A DNA stretch of 64,000 nucleotides. It comes from an uncultured Sulfitobacter sp. (lineage in GTDB: Bacteria; Pseudomonadota; Alphaproteobacteria; Rhodobacterales; Rhodobacteraceae). Under the pieces are notes generated by a model. The model was not told the DNA's origin. It saw nothing but the letters and a program-made list of their open reading frames with translations, and ran no database searches. Shown here in pieces: positions 26,821 to 36,289 of this stretch (the stretch's first letter is position 1; every line of letters begins with the position of its first letter). Location of the stretch: the NCBI RefSeq assembly GCF_947502895.1, contig NZ_CANNBM010000001.1, positions 1,302,001 through 1,366,000 of the forward strand. The letters are read 5' to 3'. Position numbers and translations under genes: made by a program.

Positions 26821-27522
26821 ATGACCTCCACCACCCTAATGCTGACGCGACCCCGCTCTAGCGCACAGGCTTTTGTTGACAGTCTTTCACAGCAGGCGGT
26901 GGCTGCTGTCGATATTGTCATAGCGCCGTTAATGGAAATCGTGGTTACAAACGCCGTACTTGATCTTACGGGTGTTCGCAGTGTGATTTTCACTTCTGCC
27001 AATGGCGTGCATCATGGCCCCGAAGGCCAAGGCCGCATTGCTTTTTGCGTCGGTGCGCAAACAACCGATGCGGCACAAAAGCGCGGATGGATAGCCACCC
27101 AAGCGGGCGACACCGCCGGGGAGTTGATTGCCACGCTGATCGCACAACAACCCAAAGGACCAGCCTTGCATCTGGGCGGGGAGCATACACGAGGCGATAT
27201 TGCACAAAAACTGACACAATGCGGGATCGAAACACGTCATGTCGCGATCTATGCGCAAAAGTTGGTATCGCTGGATGCTGATGGTCAGCAAGCGCTGAAC
27301 GGGCCGTGTATTATCCCAGTTTTTTCCCCTCGAACTGGACAGCAGCTTGCCCAGCAAGCGCGGGGAAGGTTGCAAAATGCGCATATCGTTGCATTGAGCG
27401 ATGCAGTTGCTGCCCCTTTGCTGGGTCAAAAGGTGGCCCAGATGCAAATATTGCCCGCGCCGCGCAGTGGATATATGAGGAAAGCTGTTGAAATCCTGTG
27501 CTTGGACCTCACCTTGCCTTGA
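26821..27522 (+). CDS. hemD: Uroporphyrinogen-III synthase
   Basis: Cyclises hydroxymethylbilane to uroporphyrinogen III for heme, siroheme, B12 and bacteriochlorophyll. 233 residues. The family is weakly conserved; recognisable parts are MLTRPRSSAQAF, FTSANGVHH, HLGGEHTRGDI and the late FSPRTG. It is followed at 11 bases by the COG4223 gene and then hemY. hemC, often its neighbour in related genomes, is not in this window. Confidence 0.88.
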   Translation: MTSTTLMLTRPRSSAQAFVDSLSQQAVAAVDIVIAPLMEIVVTNAVLDLTGVRSVIFTSANGVHHGPEGQGRIAFCVGAQTTDAAQKRGWIATQAGDTAGELIATLIAQQPKGPALHLGGEHTRGDIAQKLTQCGIETRHVAIYAQKLVSLDADGQQALNGPCIIPVFSPRTGQQLAQQARGRLQNAHIVALSDAVAAPLLGQKVAQMQILPAPRSGYMRKAVEILCLDLTLP

Positions 27523-27533
27523 GGGGATGAAGG

Positions 27534-28829
27534 ATGCGGGATAAGCTACGCATGCTGGCCTCGGACCGAGGGCAAGAATCGAAAAAGGTATATGTTGTGG
27601 CGTCATCGAAAAAAACCGGACCTTCAAAGAGCAAATCCGCGAAGACCAAAGCAGCAGAATCCAAGATTGAAGACGCAGTCGTTATCGATGATACGGCCAA
27701 GTCCGACGATGCCCCCATTGAGAACGAGACTGTTCAGGATGCATCTGACACGGAAACAAGCGCACCAGAAACCGTGACCGAGCCTGCCGCAGCTGATGAG
27801 CCTGCGAGCGCAGACGAGACAGTAGCGCCTGATGCAGAGCCAGTTGAAAAACCAGCCGAGCCAGCGCCGGAGCCGGTGAGTGCGGCACCTGTTGCCGCCC
27901 CTGTTGAGGAAAAGCGCAATACTTTCCTGCCCCTCGTTTTGGGCGGTATCATTGCCGGTATCATCGGTTTCATGGCATCCGAGATGGATTTTTTTGGTAA
28001 TGGTGATGCTGATATCACCACCAAACTGCGCAATGATTTGAATACCCAGCAAGAGCGCCTTGTGGCGCTGGAAACGGCTGAGCCTCCCGCGATAGAGATT
28101 CCCGAAGTCGACCTTTCCCCGTTGGAAGAGCAACTGACCGCGCTCGACGCGCGAATTGCTGCGTTGGAGGAACGGCCCGCAATTGTGGTGCCTGAGGGTG
28201 TAGATGCAGATGCTGCGGCCGCCTATGCTGCCGAGCTTGATGCACTGAAATCTTCTGTAGAGACCCAGCGGGACGAGATTGAAGCGCTGCTGAATAACGC
28301 CAAAAGCGTAGAGGAGGCCGCGGCCCAAGCAGCCACTGCCGCCAGTGCCCAAACCGCGATCGCAAAGATCGTATCTGCGATAGACGCAGGACAGCCGTTT
28401 CCCGACGCGTTCGCAGATCTAACAGCCCTAGATGTAGGCGAGATTGACCCCGCGCTGGGTGCTGTTGCCGCAGATGGCGTTGCAACTCTTAGCACTCTAC
28501 AAGCTGAATTCCCCGATCAGGCGCGCACAGCACTTGCCACGGCCCGCGCCAGCGGTGTCGAGGAAGGGCAACTGGGTTTGGGTGGTTTCCTCAAGCGGTC
28601 GCTGGGGGCACGATCTGTTGCGCCGCGCGAAGGCGATGACCCTGACGCGGTACTATCGCGTGCGGAAGCAGCGATAAAATCCGGCGATCTTAATGCGACA
28701 TTGACTGAACTTGATACCCTGCCCGAAGAAGCGCAGGCTGCTATTGCAGATTGGCGCGCAGCGGCGGATGCCCGCGTTGCCGCACGCGCGGCAGCCGATG
28801 CTTTGGCACAACGCCTGACGGCAGACTAA
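27534..28829 (+). CDS. COG4223 / Mic60 (mitofilin)-like inner-membrane protein
   Basis: 431 residues: a Lys/Ser-rich start, a long Pro/Glu/Ala-rich acidic stretch (about 40-125), one membrane helix (LPLVLGGIIAGIIGFMASEM region, about 129-148), coiled-coil (about 160-290) and a C-terminal helical part. This layout matches alphaproteobacterial Mic60, linked to intracytoplasmic membrane curvature and encoded between hemD and hemY. ATG 27534 is used; GTG 27597 (VASSKKTGPSK) is an alternative start close to that of relatives. Codon use is Ala/Glu-heavy but otherwise like its neighbours. Confidence 0.85.
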   Translation: MRDKLRMLASDRGQESKKVYVVASSKKTGPSKSKSAKTKAAESKIEDAVVIDDTAKSDDAPIENETVQDASDTETSAPETVTEPAAADEPASADETVAPDAEPVEKPAEPAPEPVSAAPVAAPVEEKRNTFLPLVLGGIIAGIIGFMASEMDFFGNGDADITTKLRNDLNTQQERLVALETAEPPAIEIPEVDLSPLEEQLTALDARIAALEERPAIVVPEGVDADAAAAYAAELDALKSSVETQRDEIEALLNNAKSVEEAAAQAATAASAQTAIAKIVSAIDAGQPFPDAFADLTALDVGEIDPALGAVAADGVATLSTLQAEFPDQARTALATARASGVEEGQLGLGGFLKRSLGARSVAPREGDDPDAVLSRAEAAIKSGDLNATLTELDTLPEEAQAAIADWRAAADARVAARAAADALAQRLTAD

Positions 28830-28839
28830 GGAAAACAAT

Positions 28840-30321
28840 ATGCTCTGGTCCCTGATCAAAATAATCTTTTTTGTTGGCGTTATCGGCGCTTTGGCGTGGG
28901 GTGCTGGTTTCCTTCTGGAAGCGGACGGCGGCCTGCAGATTCGTGCGCTGGGGTATGAGCTGAACCCTGGTCCGCTTGAATCAGTCCTCTTGCTGGTCCT
29001 GCTGGTTGTTGCGGTCTGGATTTTGCTTAAGGTGATGTCCCTGCTGGTGGCGATTTGGAAATTCCTCAACGGAGACGAGACAGCACTGTCGCGGTATTTT
29101 GACCGTAACCGTGAGCGTAAGGGTTTTGAGGCGCTTTCCGAGGGTCTGATGGCGCTGGCAAGCGGCGAAGGTCGTCTGGCGATGGCAAAGGCCGCAAAAG
29201 CTGACAAATACCTTAACAAGCCCGAGCTGACCAACTTGTTAACCGCCCAAGCTGCGGAACTGGCCGGTGACACGCGCAAAGCGGAAGAAACATACCGCAA
29301 GCTGGTCGAGAACGAGCAAACCCGTTTTGTCGGTGTGCGCGGTATCATGAAGCAAAAGCTGGCTGCCGGTGACAATGAGACTGCGCTGCAATTGGCTGAA
29401 AAGGCATTTGCGCTAAAGCCGAAACACGAGGAAACAGGCGATGTTCTGCTGCGGCTTCAGGCCGAGAAGGAGGATTGGACTGGTGCGCGCAAGACCTTGA
29501 GCGCCAAGCTGCGCAACGGCCAGCTGCCCCGCGATGTGCACAAACGCCGCGATGCTGTATTGGCCCTGTCCGAGGCGAAAGATGTAATTGCAGAAAGCAG
29601 CACCATCGAAAAACGCGAATCCGCGATTGAGGCGAACCGCCTTTCGCCCGATTTGATCCCTGCGGCCGTCATGGCGGCCCACAGCTATATCGATCAGAAC
29701 AAGCCACGATACGCGACTCGTGTCCTGAAAAAAGCATGGGAGGCGCGGCCACACCCCGACCTTGCCGCAGCATTCGCGGCCATTGCGCCGGATGAAACAC
29801 CCAATGCGCGCATCAAACGCTTTGCAGCGCTTACCAAAGTGAAGCCTGATCACCCAGAGACCAAAATGTTGCTGGCCGAGTTAAACATCGCGAACGAGGA
29901 TTTCCCTGCCGCGCGTCGTGCGCTGGGCGATCTGGTTGAAACTGATCCCGACGCACGCTCTGTCACGCTCATGGCCGCGATTGAACGAGGCGAAGGTGCG
30001 TCTGACACGGTTGTAAAAGGCTGGTTGGCCCGCGCGATTGCTGTGCCACGCGGCCCGCAGTGGATCTGCGATAACTGTCAACACATCCACAATGATTGGA
30101 AACCGATCTGTGAAAACTGCTCCAGCTTCGATACGCTGGAATGGAAGCGCCCGCCCCAGAATGACGTGGCGATGCCCGCAGGGGTCCAGATGCTGCCGCT
30201 CATCGTTGGCGCATTGGAAGAACCTGTGGCTGAAGAACCTTCCAAGGATACGGCAAACATCGTGGATGCCGAGATCATCGACGCTGATGCTACACCAGAG
30301 CCCGATAAAGATATCAGATAG
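28840..30321 (+). CDS. hemY: HemY-domain TPR protein with C-terminal zinc ribbon
   Basis: 493 residues. Two N-terminal membrane helices (about 4-24 and 46-72) belong to the HemY_N domain; TPR-like helical repeats fill 100-390. The tail has two C-x-x-C pairs (WICDNCQHIH and PICENCSSF), a rubredoxin-like metal site. Despite the name this is not protoporphyrinogen oxidase; it is a membrane scaffold of unclear role, genetically tied to hemD and COG4223. Start is 10 bases after the preceding stop, with AAGGAA nearby. Confidence 0.9.
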   Translation: MLWSLIKIIFFVGVIGALAWGAGFLLEADGGLQIRALGYELNPGPLESVLLLVLLVVAVWILLKVMSLLVAIWKFLNGDETALSRYFDRNRERKGFEALSEGLMALASGEGRLAMAKAAKADKYLNKPELTNLLTAQAAELAGDTRKAEETYRKLVENEQTRFVGVRGIMKQKLAAGDNETALQLAEKAFALKPKHEETGDVLLRLQAEKEDWTGARKTLSAKLRNGQLPRDVHKRRDAVLALSEAKDVIAESSTIEKRESAIEANRLSPDLIPAAVMAAHSYIDQNKPRYATRVLKKAWEARPHPDLAAAFAAIAPDETPNARIKRFAALTKVKPDHPETKMLLAELNIANEDFPAARRALGDLVETDPDARSVTLMAAIERGEGASDTVVKGWLARAIAVPRGPQWICDNCQHIHNDWKPICENCSSFDTLEWKRPPQNDVAMPAGVQMLPLIVGALEEPVAEEPSKDTANIVDAEIIDADATPEPDKDIR

Positions 30322-30358
30322 CCGGGCGGTCAAAGTATCTTTTTTCTAAAGGCGAGTA

Positions 30359-32590
30359 ATGGCTGACACCTTTCATATCCGCGTACAAAATATGTCATGC
30401 GGAGCATGTGCCGCACGTGCGCAAAAGGCACTGGACGGCGTTGAGGGTATCAAAGGAGCAGCTGTTAATTTTGCAGACGAATCCGCACAGTTCACAGCAG
30501 GCTCGGCCAAAGCTTTAAAGGACGCGTTTGAGGCGCTTGATAATGCCGGATATCCGGGTGCGCTGAAGCAAGACGAAGATGCGAACAAGCGCCGTGAAGC
30601 TAAAGAAAACGATGTAAAGGCGCTGCGCCGCGCCACCTTGATTGCCGCTGTGTTGGCCTTGCCCGTATTCATTCTGGAAATGGGCAGCCATGTTTTTCCT
30701 GCAATGCATCATGCGATTCATAGCAGCATCGGGATTGAAACGTCGTGGCAGCTACAATCGGTACTCACCACGATATTGATGATTGGTCCTGGTGCGCGGT
30801 TTTTCCGGCGCGGTATACCTGCGCTGTTGCGCGGCGCGCCAGACATGAACAGCCTCGTCGCGCTGGGTACAGGCGCGGCCTATGTCTATTCCGTTTTTGT
30901 TTTGGCCGCACCCGAAGCCCTGCCTGAGCAATCGCGTGCTGTATACTTTGAATCGGCCTGCGTGATTATTGTGCTCATCCTGTTGGGTCGCTGGCTGGAA
31001 GCACGGGCAAAAACCCGTACAGGTGCCGCGATCGAACGGCTGGTTGGCTTGCGGCCAGACATGGCGCGGATTGAGATTGATGGCGAATGGTATGATCGTC
31101 CGGTGGAGCAGCTCACATCGGGTCAGCGGTTCCTTGTTCGCGCGGGAGAGCGGATTGCGGCGGACGGTGAGGTGGTCAGCGGTCATAGCGATGTGGATCA
31201 AAGCATGCTTACAGGGGAGCCGATGCCAGTGTCCAAATCTGCTGGCGATCCAGTTACAGGCGGAACGATAAACGCTGACGGTACTCTCGTTTGTGTTGCA
31301 ACCAATACAGGAAGTGACAGCAAGCTCGCTCAGATAATCAGTTTGGTTGAAACAGCACAGGGCGCGCGGCTGCCCATTCAGGCGCTGGTTGATCAAATTA
31401 CGCTTCGCTTTGTACCTGCTGTATTGGTGGTCGCAGTTCTGACGATGATCGTTTGGGGCCTTGTTGGACCGGAGCCAAAACTACCCTTTATGCTTGTTGT
31501 TGGTGTTTCTGTTCTGATCATTGCATGCCCTTGTGCGATGGGTCTTGCGACCCCCACATCCATTATGATTGGCACGGGCCGTGCGGCAGACTTGGGTGTG
31601 TTGTTTCGTACAGGTAATGCGCTGCAACACCTGCAAGGTGCGACGCTGGTTGCGTTTGATAAAACCGGCACGCTCACAGAGGGCAAGCCGAGCTTGAATG
31701 AGCTACTGCCAGCACAGGGTGTGGCGCAGGATGATGCGCTGGTTCTTGTCGCTGCCGTCGAGAGCGCGTCCCAACACCCACTTGCCCGTGCGATCATGGC
31801 TGCTGCGGCAACACATACCCTTCCGACAGCGAAAGATGTGACCGCGTCACCCGGACGGGGTGTGAGCGGTGAAGTGAACGATGCCCTCATCGCTGTTGGG
31901 AAACACAGCTGGCTTACCGAGGCGGGTGTTGATCTATCCCAGTTTGATGCCCCTCGCGAAGCCGCGGAAGCCAAAGGTCAGACAGTGTTTTTTGCTGCGC
32001 GTAGCGGTAAGCCCCTCGCTATGCTGGCCTTATCCGATACTGTGAAACAGGGTGCGAAGCAGGCTGTTGATGCGCTTAAGGCGCGGGGTATACGGGTTGC
32101 GCTGGTCAGTGGCGATAGTGAAGCTGCTGTAGCTTACTTCGCAGATCATCTGGGTATTTCGACCTTTGTATCCAATGTTTTGCCAGAAGGAAAAATAGCT
32201 GCATTGGATGGTTTGAAGCATCCTGATGATGTGATTGCTTTTGTTGGTGACGGTATCAACGATGCGCCTGCTTTGGCCCATGCCGATATCGGTATTGCGG
32301 TTGGCACAGGCACGGATGTCGCGATTGATGCAGCGGATGTGATTTTGATGGGCGGTGATCCGGCGGGCGTTGCGGTTGCCGTAACGGCCTCGCAGCAGAC
32401 AATGCGGAACATCCGTCAGAACCTTGTCTGGGCATTCGGATATAACGTGGCGTTGATCCCTGTTGCCGCAGGGGTCCTCTATCCATTTTTCGGGATACTT
32501 TTGTCGCCCGCTTTGGCCGCGGGAGCGATGGGGCTTTCATCGCTGTTCGTACTAACCAATGCGTTGCGCTTGCGCGGTATGAAAGCATAG
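30359..32590 (+). CDS. copA: Copper-exporting P1B-type ATPase
   Basis: Pumps Cu(I) out of the cytoplasm. 743 residues with a single N-terminal heavy-metal domain (MSCGAC, Cys14 and Cys17). The membrane copper site is CPC (IIACPCAMGLATP, about residue 390), the phosphorylation site DKTGT about 434, actuator TGEPMP, and hinge GDGINDAPAL. Eight membrane segments are expected. No CueR gene or site is visible close by. FixI-type assembly of cbb3 oxidase is an alternative role, but no ccoNOQP genes are here. Confidence 0.92.
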   Translation: MADTFHIRVQNMSCGACAARAQKALDGVEGIKGAAVNFADESAQFTAGSAKALKDAFEALDNAGYPGALKQDEDANKRREAKENDVKALRRATLIAAVLALPVFILEMGSHVFPAMHHAIHSSIGIETSWQLQSVLTTILMIGPGARFFRRGIPALLRGAPDMNSLVALGTGAAYVYSVFVLAAPEALPEQSRAVYFESACVIIVLILLGRWLEARAKTRTGAAIERLVGLRPDMARIEIDGEWYDRPVEQLTSGQRFLVRAGERIAADGEVVSGHSDVDQSMLTGEPMPVSKSAGDPVTGGTINADGTLVCVATNTGSDSKLAQIISLVETAQGARLPIQALVDQITLRFVPAVLVVAVLTMIVWGLVGPEPKLPFMLVVGVSVLIIACPCAMGLATPTSIMIGTGRAADLGVLFRTGNALQHLQGATLVAFDKTGTLTEGKPSLNELLPAQGVAQDDALVLVAAVESASQHPLARAIMAAAATHTLPTAKDVTASPGRGVSGEVNDALIAVGKHSWLTEAGVDLSQFDAPREAAEAKGQTVFFAARSGKPLAMLALSDTVKQGAKQAVDALKARGIRVALVSGDSEAAVAYFADHLGISTFVSNVLPEGKIAALDGLKHPDDVIAFVGDGINDAPALAHADIGIAVGTGTDVAIDAADVILMGGDPAGVAVAVTASQQTMRNIRQNLVWAFGYNVALIPVAAGVLYPFFGILLSPALAAGAMGLSSLFVLTNALRLRGMKA

Positions 32591-32620
32591 GGCCACCCGC
32601 ATACGGGATGGCCCTTATTC
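32589..32620 (+). terminator. Terminator between copA and gyrB
   Basis: AGGGCCA-CCCG and CGGG-(A)-TGGCCCT form a stem with one bulged A and a CATA loop, then TTATTCT. It overlaps the copA stop. Confidence 0.7.
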
Positions 32621-35035
32621 TCAGAAATCGAGGTTTTCGACGTTCAGCGCGTTTTGCTGGATGAACTCACGGCGCGGCTCGACGACGTCGCCCATCAGCT
32701 TGGTGAACAGGTCATCAGCTTCGGCCATGTCCTCAACCTTGACCTGCAACAGGGTGCGCGCATCAGGATCTAGTGTGGTTTCCCACAACTGATCCGGGTT
32801 CATCTCGCCCAGACCTTTATAGCGCTGCAAGGAAAGGCCTTTTTCACCTTCAGTTAAAACCGCGTTCAACAGGTCCATCGGACCGTTGATTAGTTGTGAG
32901 CGGTCCTTGCGCACCAACGTTGCGGGCAGGTTATAGACGTCCTGCAGATGTTCGGTGAAGGTGCCAGACTTGCGCGCTTCACCACCGCGCAGCATTTTGC
33001 CGTCCAATGTGCGGACCTCTTCAACGCCGCGCAGGATGCGGGCCAGTTTGATGCCGTGATCCTGAGTGATGCGGCCCTGCCAACCACGCTCGTATTCCAG
33101 CGCAATCAGATCCAGACGTTTGGCAACCTTGTCAGCGACACCTTGCAGGTCACTGTCTACTGCGCCGGGTACAAAGGCACCTGCAATGGCGGCTTGTTCA
33201 AGGATGTGACGGGGATAGTGGGTGGGGAAGGCCTCCAGCACGCGGCGCATCTGGCGGGCGTATTCGACTACACGGGCCAAATCCTGTCCTGTGATCTCTT
33301 CACCATTGCCTTGGCGTAACATCGCACCGTCGATGCCTTGCTGGATCAGGTATTCCTCCATCGCGGCCTGATCTTTCAAATAGACCTCGGATTTGCCACG
33401 CGACACTTTGTAGAGCGGTGGTTGCGCAATGTAGAGATGCCCGTTCTCGATCAGCTGCGGCATTTGACGGTAGAAGAACGTGAGCAGCAGGGTACGGATG
33501 TGTGCCCCGTCTACGTCCGCGTCTGTCATGATGACAATCTTATGATAGCGTAGCTTATCGATGTTAAACTCATCCCGCCCAATGCCGGTGCCCAGTGCCA
33601 TCACAAGGTTGCCGATCTCTTGGCTGCCCAACATCCTGTCGAACCGTGCGCGCTCCACGTTCAGAATCTTGCCTTTTAGAGGCAGGATCGCCTGTGTTTG
33701 ACGGTCACGTCCGGTTTGGGCAGAGCCCCCAGCGGAATCACCCTCCACCAAAAACACTTCGGTCTTGGAAGGATCTTTCTCGGAGCAGTCTTTGAGCTTA
33801 CCTGCGAGAAAGTTCACATCCATCGCCGTCTTGCGCCGCGTCAGATCACGGGCTTTGCGCGCGGCTTCGCGGGCATGGGCAGCCTCTATGATCTTGCTCA
33901 CCACGATCTTGGCGATCTGTGGGTTCTCTTCAAACCATTCCGCCAGCTTTTCATTTACCAAGCCTTCAACCGCCGGACGCACCTCCGAAGAGACAAGCTT
34001 GTCTTTGGTCTGAGAGCTGAACTTTGGATCAGGCACTTTGACACTCAACACGCAGGTCAGCCCTTCGCGGGCATCATCACCCGTGAAGGTAACCTTCTCT
34101 TTCTTCGCGATCCCGCTCGACTGGGCATAGTTGTTGATCGTTCTTGTCAGCGCACCGCGAAATCCTGCCATATGCGTGCCGCCATCCCGCTGCGGGATGT
34201 TGTTTGTAAAGGGCAGGACATTCTCGTGATAGCTGTCGTTCCACCACATCGCCACTTCAACGCCGATATCGTCCTTTTCGCCGGTGATAAAGATCGGCTC
34301 GGGCAGGATCGAGGATTTGTTGCGGTCGAGGTATTTTACGAACTCTTTCACGCCACCATCATAGTAAAGGATGGTCTCAAGCGCCTCTGTGGGCCGCTCG
34401 TCGCGCAAGATGATCTTGACGCCAGAGTTCAGGAAGGCCAGTTCGCGCAGGCGTTTTTCCAGCGTTTCAAAAGAGTATTCAAGGTTCGAGAATGTCTCGG
34501 TCGAAGCAAGGAAACGCACTTCGGTTCCGGTACGATCAGTCGCGCCCAGTGTCTCCAGATGCTTGGTGGTAAAGCCACCTTCAAAACGCGCAACATGCTC
34601 GAACCCGTCGCGCCAGACGCGCAGCTCCAGCCAATCGCTCAGTGCGTTTACGACAGATACGCCAACACCGTGCAAGCCGCCTGATACTTTGTAGGAATTG
34701 CTGTCGAATTTGCCGCCCGCGTGTAGCTGGGTCATGATGACCTCGGCTGCGGATACGCCCTCTTCTTCGTGAATGCCCACGGGTACGCCGCGCCCGTTAT
34801 CTGACACCGAAACCGAGCTGTCGTCGTGGATTGTCACTGCAACATGGTCCGCATGACCAGCAAGTGCCTCGTCGATACCGTTATCGACGACCTCGTACAC
34901 CATGTGGTGCAGGCCAGAGCCATCGTCGGTATCACCAATATACATACCCGGACGCTTGCGAACCGCTTCCAAGCCCTTGAGAACCTTGATGGAATTGGCG
35001 CCGTATTCTTCGGGGGTCTGCTCTGTCTCGGACAT
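32621..35035 (-). CDS. gyrB: DNA gyrase subunit B
   Basis: ATPase subunit of gyrase, which introduces negative supercoils. 804 residues from ATG 35035 (MSETEQTPEEYGANSIKVL), with AGGA eight bases upstream; ATG 35044 is an in-frame alternative. GHKL ATP site: EVVDNGIDEA, DNGRGVPVG and GGLHGVGVSVVNALS. TOPRIM: VEGDSAGGSA and TDADVDGAHIRTLLL. Downstream member of dnaA-dnaN-recF-gyrB. Confidence 0.97.
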   Translation of the reverse strand: MSETEQTPEEYGANSIKVLKGLEAVRKRPGMYIGDTDDGSGLHHMVYEVVDNGIDEALAGHADHVAVTIHDDSSVSVSDNGRGVPVGIHEEEGVSAAEVIMTQLHAGGKFDSNSYKVSGGLHGVGVSVVNALSDWLELRVWRDGFEHVARFEGGFTTKHLETLGATDRTGTEVRFLASTETFSNLEYSFETLEKRLRELAFLNSGVKIILRDERPTEALETILYYDGGVKEFVKYLDRNKSSILPEPIFITGEKDDIGVEVAMWWNDSYHENVLPFTNNIPQRDGGTHMAGFRGALTRTINNYAQSSGIAKKEKVTFTGDDAREGLTCVLSVKVPDPKFSSQTKDKLVSSEVRPAVEGLVNEKLAEWFEENPQIAKIVVSKIIEAAHAREAARKARDLTRRKTAMDVNFLAGKLKDCSEKDPSKTEVFLVEGDSAGGSAQTGRDRQTQAILPLKGKILNVERARFDRMLGSQEIGNLVMALGTGIGRDEFNIDKLRYHKIVIMTDADVDGAHIRTLLLTFFYRQMPQLIENGHLYIAQPPLYKVSRGKSEVYLKDQAAMEEYLIQQGIDGAMLRQGNGEEITGQDLARVVEYARQMRRVLEAFPTHYPRHILEQAAIAGAFVPGAVDSDLQGVADKVAKRLDLIALEYERGWQGRITQDHGIKLARILRGVEEVRTLDGKMLRGGEARKSGTFTEHLQDVYNLPATLVRKDRSQLINGPMDLLNAVLTEGEKGLSLQRYKGLGEMNPDQLWETTLDPDARTLLQVKVEDMAEADDLFTKLMGDVVEPRREFIQQNALNVENLDF

Positions 35036-35131
35036 TGGGGTCATCCTGTTATTCAATCCCCAAAATATACCGTTCAAAGCACTGATTGTCACGCTTAACA
35101 CACAATATTTTGTGGTTTGCCGAACGTGAAA

Positions 35132-36229
35132 TCAAGCCTGAACCGTCACGTTTGAAATACCGTCCGTTTCGCTGACCAGCAGCTTCTGCGCGCGGTCGCC
35201 AATTGCATCAAAAAGACCGTCATCGGTGCCTGTCATCCACGCTTGTGCGCCCAGCGCGACAATCTCGTCATAGAGGGCTGCGCGGCGACCTGCATCCAGA
35301 TGTGCGGCCACCTCATCCAGCAGCAAAAGAGGGGGTGCGCCAAAGTCCGCAGCCAACGCGCGGGCGTTGGCGAGGATCAGCGAGACCAGAAGCGCTTTCT
35401 GCTCGCCTGTAGAGCAATCGCGCGCCGCAATGCCTTTGGCCGCAAATGTGCCGATCAGATCAGCGCGGTGCGGCCCGATAAGGGTGCGCCCCGCCGACAA
35501 ATCGCGCATCCGGTTGTCTGAAAGGGCAGCGCGCATCGCCTCGACATCGTCTGGCATATCGCACTCAAGCGTGAGGCTGGCTGTAGGAAAGGTGGTTTCT
35601 GCAGCGTCCTGCGCCGCGGCAAGAGCGCTCAGCGCGTACTGGCGGTTGTGGTGGATGGCAACGCCTGTTTCAGCCATGCGCGCCTCTAGTGCCGCGTACC
35701 ATGACGGCTCGCGCACCATATCTTTGAGCAACCTGTTCCGTTCCCGCATTGCCTTTTCATAAGCCAATGAGATTTCCGCGTGATCTGGCAGAAAGCTAAG
35801 CGTCATCCGGTCCAGAAACCGTCGGCGCCCTTCTGCCCCTTCTATCCAGAGCCGGTCCATTGACGGGATAAGCCATAGGACACGGGCGATACGCCCAAGA
35901 GCGGTTTGAGGGGCTGGCTTGCTATCAATCCGAACCTGCCGCGCACTCCCTTTCTCCGAAACCACCTCTACTTCACTGACGCCCAACGGTCCGTGCAGCA
36001 GTGCAGTAATCTTCCAGCCCAGCGCCTCTGGTCTACGGGTCATATCCTCGGCGCTTGACCGCCGGAGCCCACGACCGGGGGACAGCAATGATATGGCTTC
36101 CAGAATGTTCGTTTTGCCAGCACCATTGTCGCCGTGAATGGCGACAGGCCGAGGGTCCATTTCCAGCACGGCACGTTTATGTGACCGGAAATGTGAAAGC
36201 GTCAGGTTTGACAGATAGAGACTGGCCAT
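35132..36229 (-). CDS. recF: RecF recombination mediator
   Basis: SMC-like ATPase that helps load RecA at gaps. 365 residues. Walker A HGDNGAGKTNILEAIS (residues 33-48), ABC-type signature LSAGRTLIGPHRAD region, and Walker B LLLLDEVAAHLD near residue 300. Sits between dnaN and gyrB on the same strand. Confidence 0.95.
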   Translation of the reverse strand: MASLYLSNLTLSHFRSHKRAVLEMDPRPVAIHGDNGAGKTNILEAISLLSPGRGLRRSSAEDMTRRPEALGWKITALLHGPLGVSEVEVVSEKGSARQVRIDSKPAPQTALGRIARVLWLIPSMDRLWIEGAEGRRRFLDRMTLSFLPDHAEISLAYEKAMRERNRLLKDMVREPSWYAALEARMAETGVAIHHNRQYALSALAAAQDAAETTFPTASLTLECDMPDDVEAMRAALSDNRMRDLSAGRTLIGPHRADLIGTFAAKGIAARDCSTGEQKALLVSLILANARALAADFGAPPLLLLDEVAAHLDAGRRAALYDEIVALGAQAWMTGTDDGLFDAIGDRAQKLLVSETDGISNVTVQA

Positions 36230-36262
36230 CAGATTGAGCCGTCTTCTTTCAAATAAAACGGC

Positions 36263-36283
36263 CGGAATTTTTCGAAAATTCCG
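36263..36283 (-). terminator. AT-rich hairpin between dnaN and recF
   Basis: CGGAATTTT/AAAATTCCG inverted repeat; on the minus strand it is followed by GCCGTTTTATTT. Could attenuate dnaN-recF read-through. Confidence 0.4.
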
Positions 36284-36289
36284 ATATTC

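Noticed and set aside
33698..34684. 328-residue frame opposite gyrB
   Set aside because: It is a shadow of the gyrB codon pattern on the other strand, with no ribosome site or family features.
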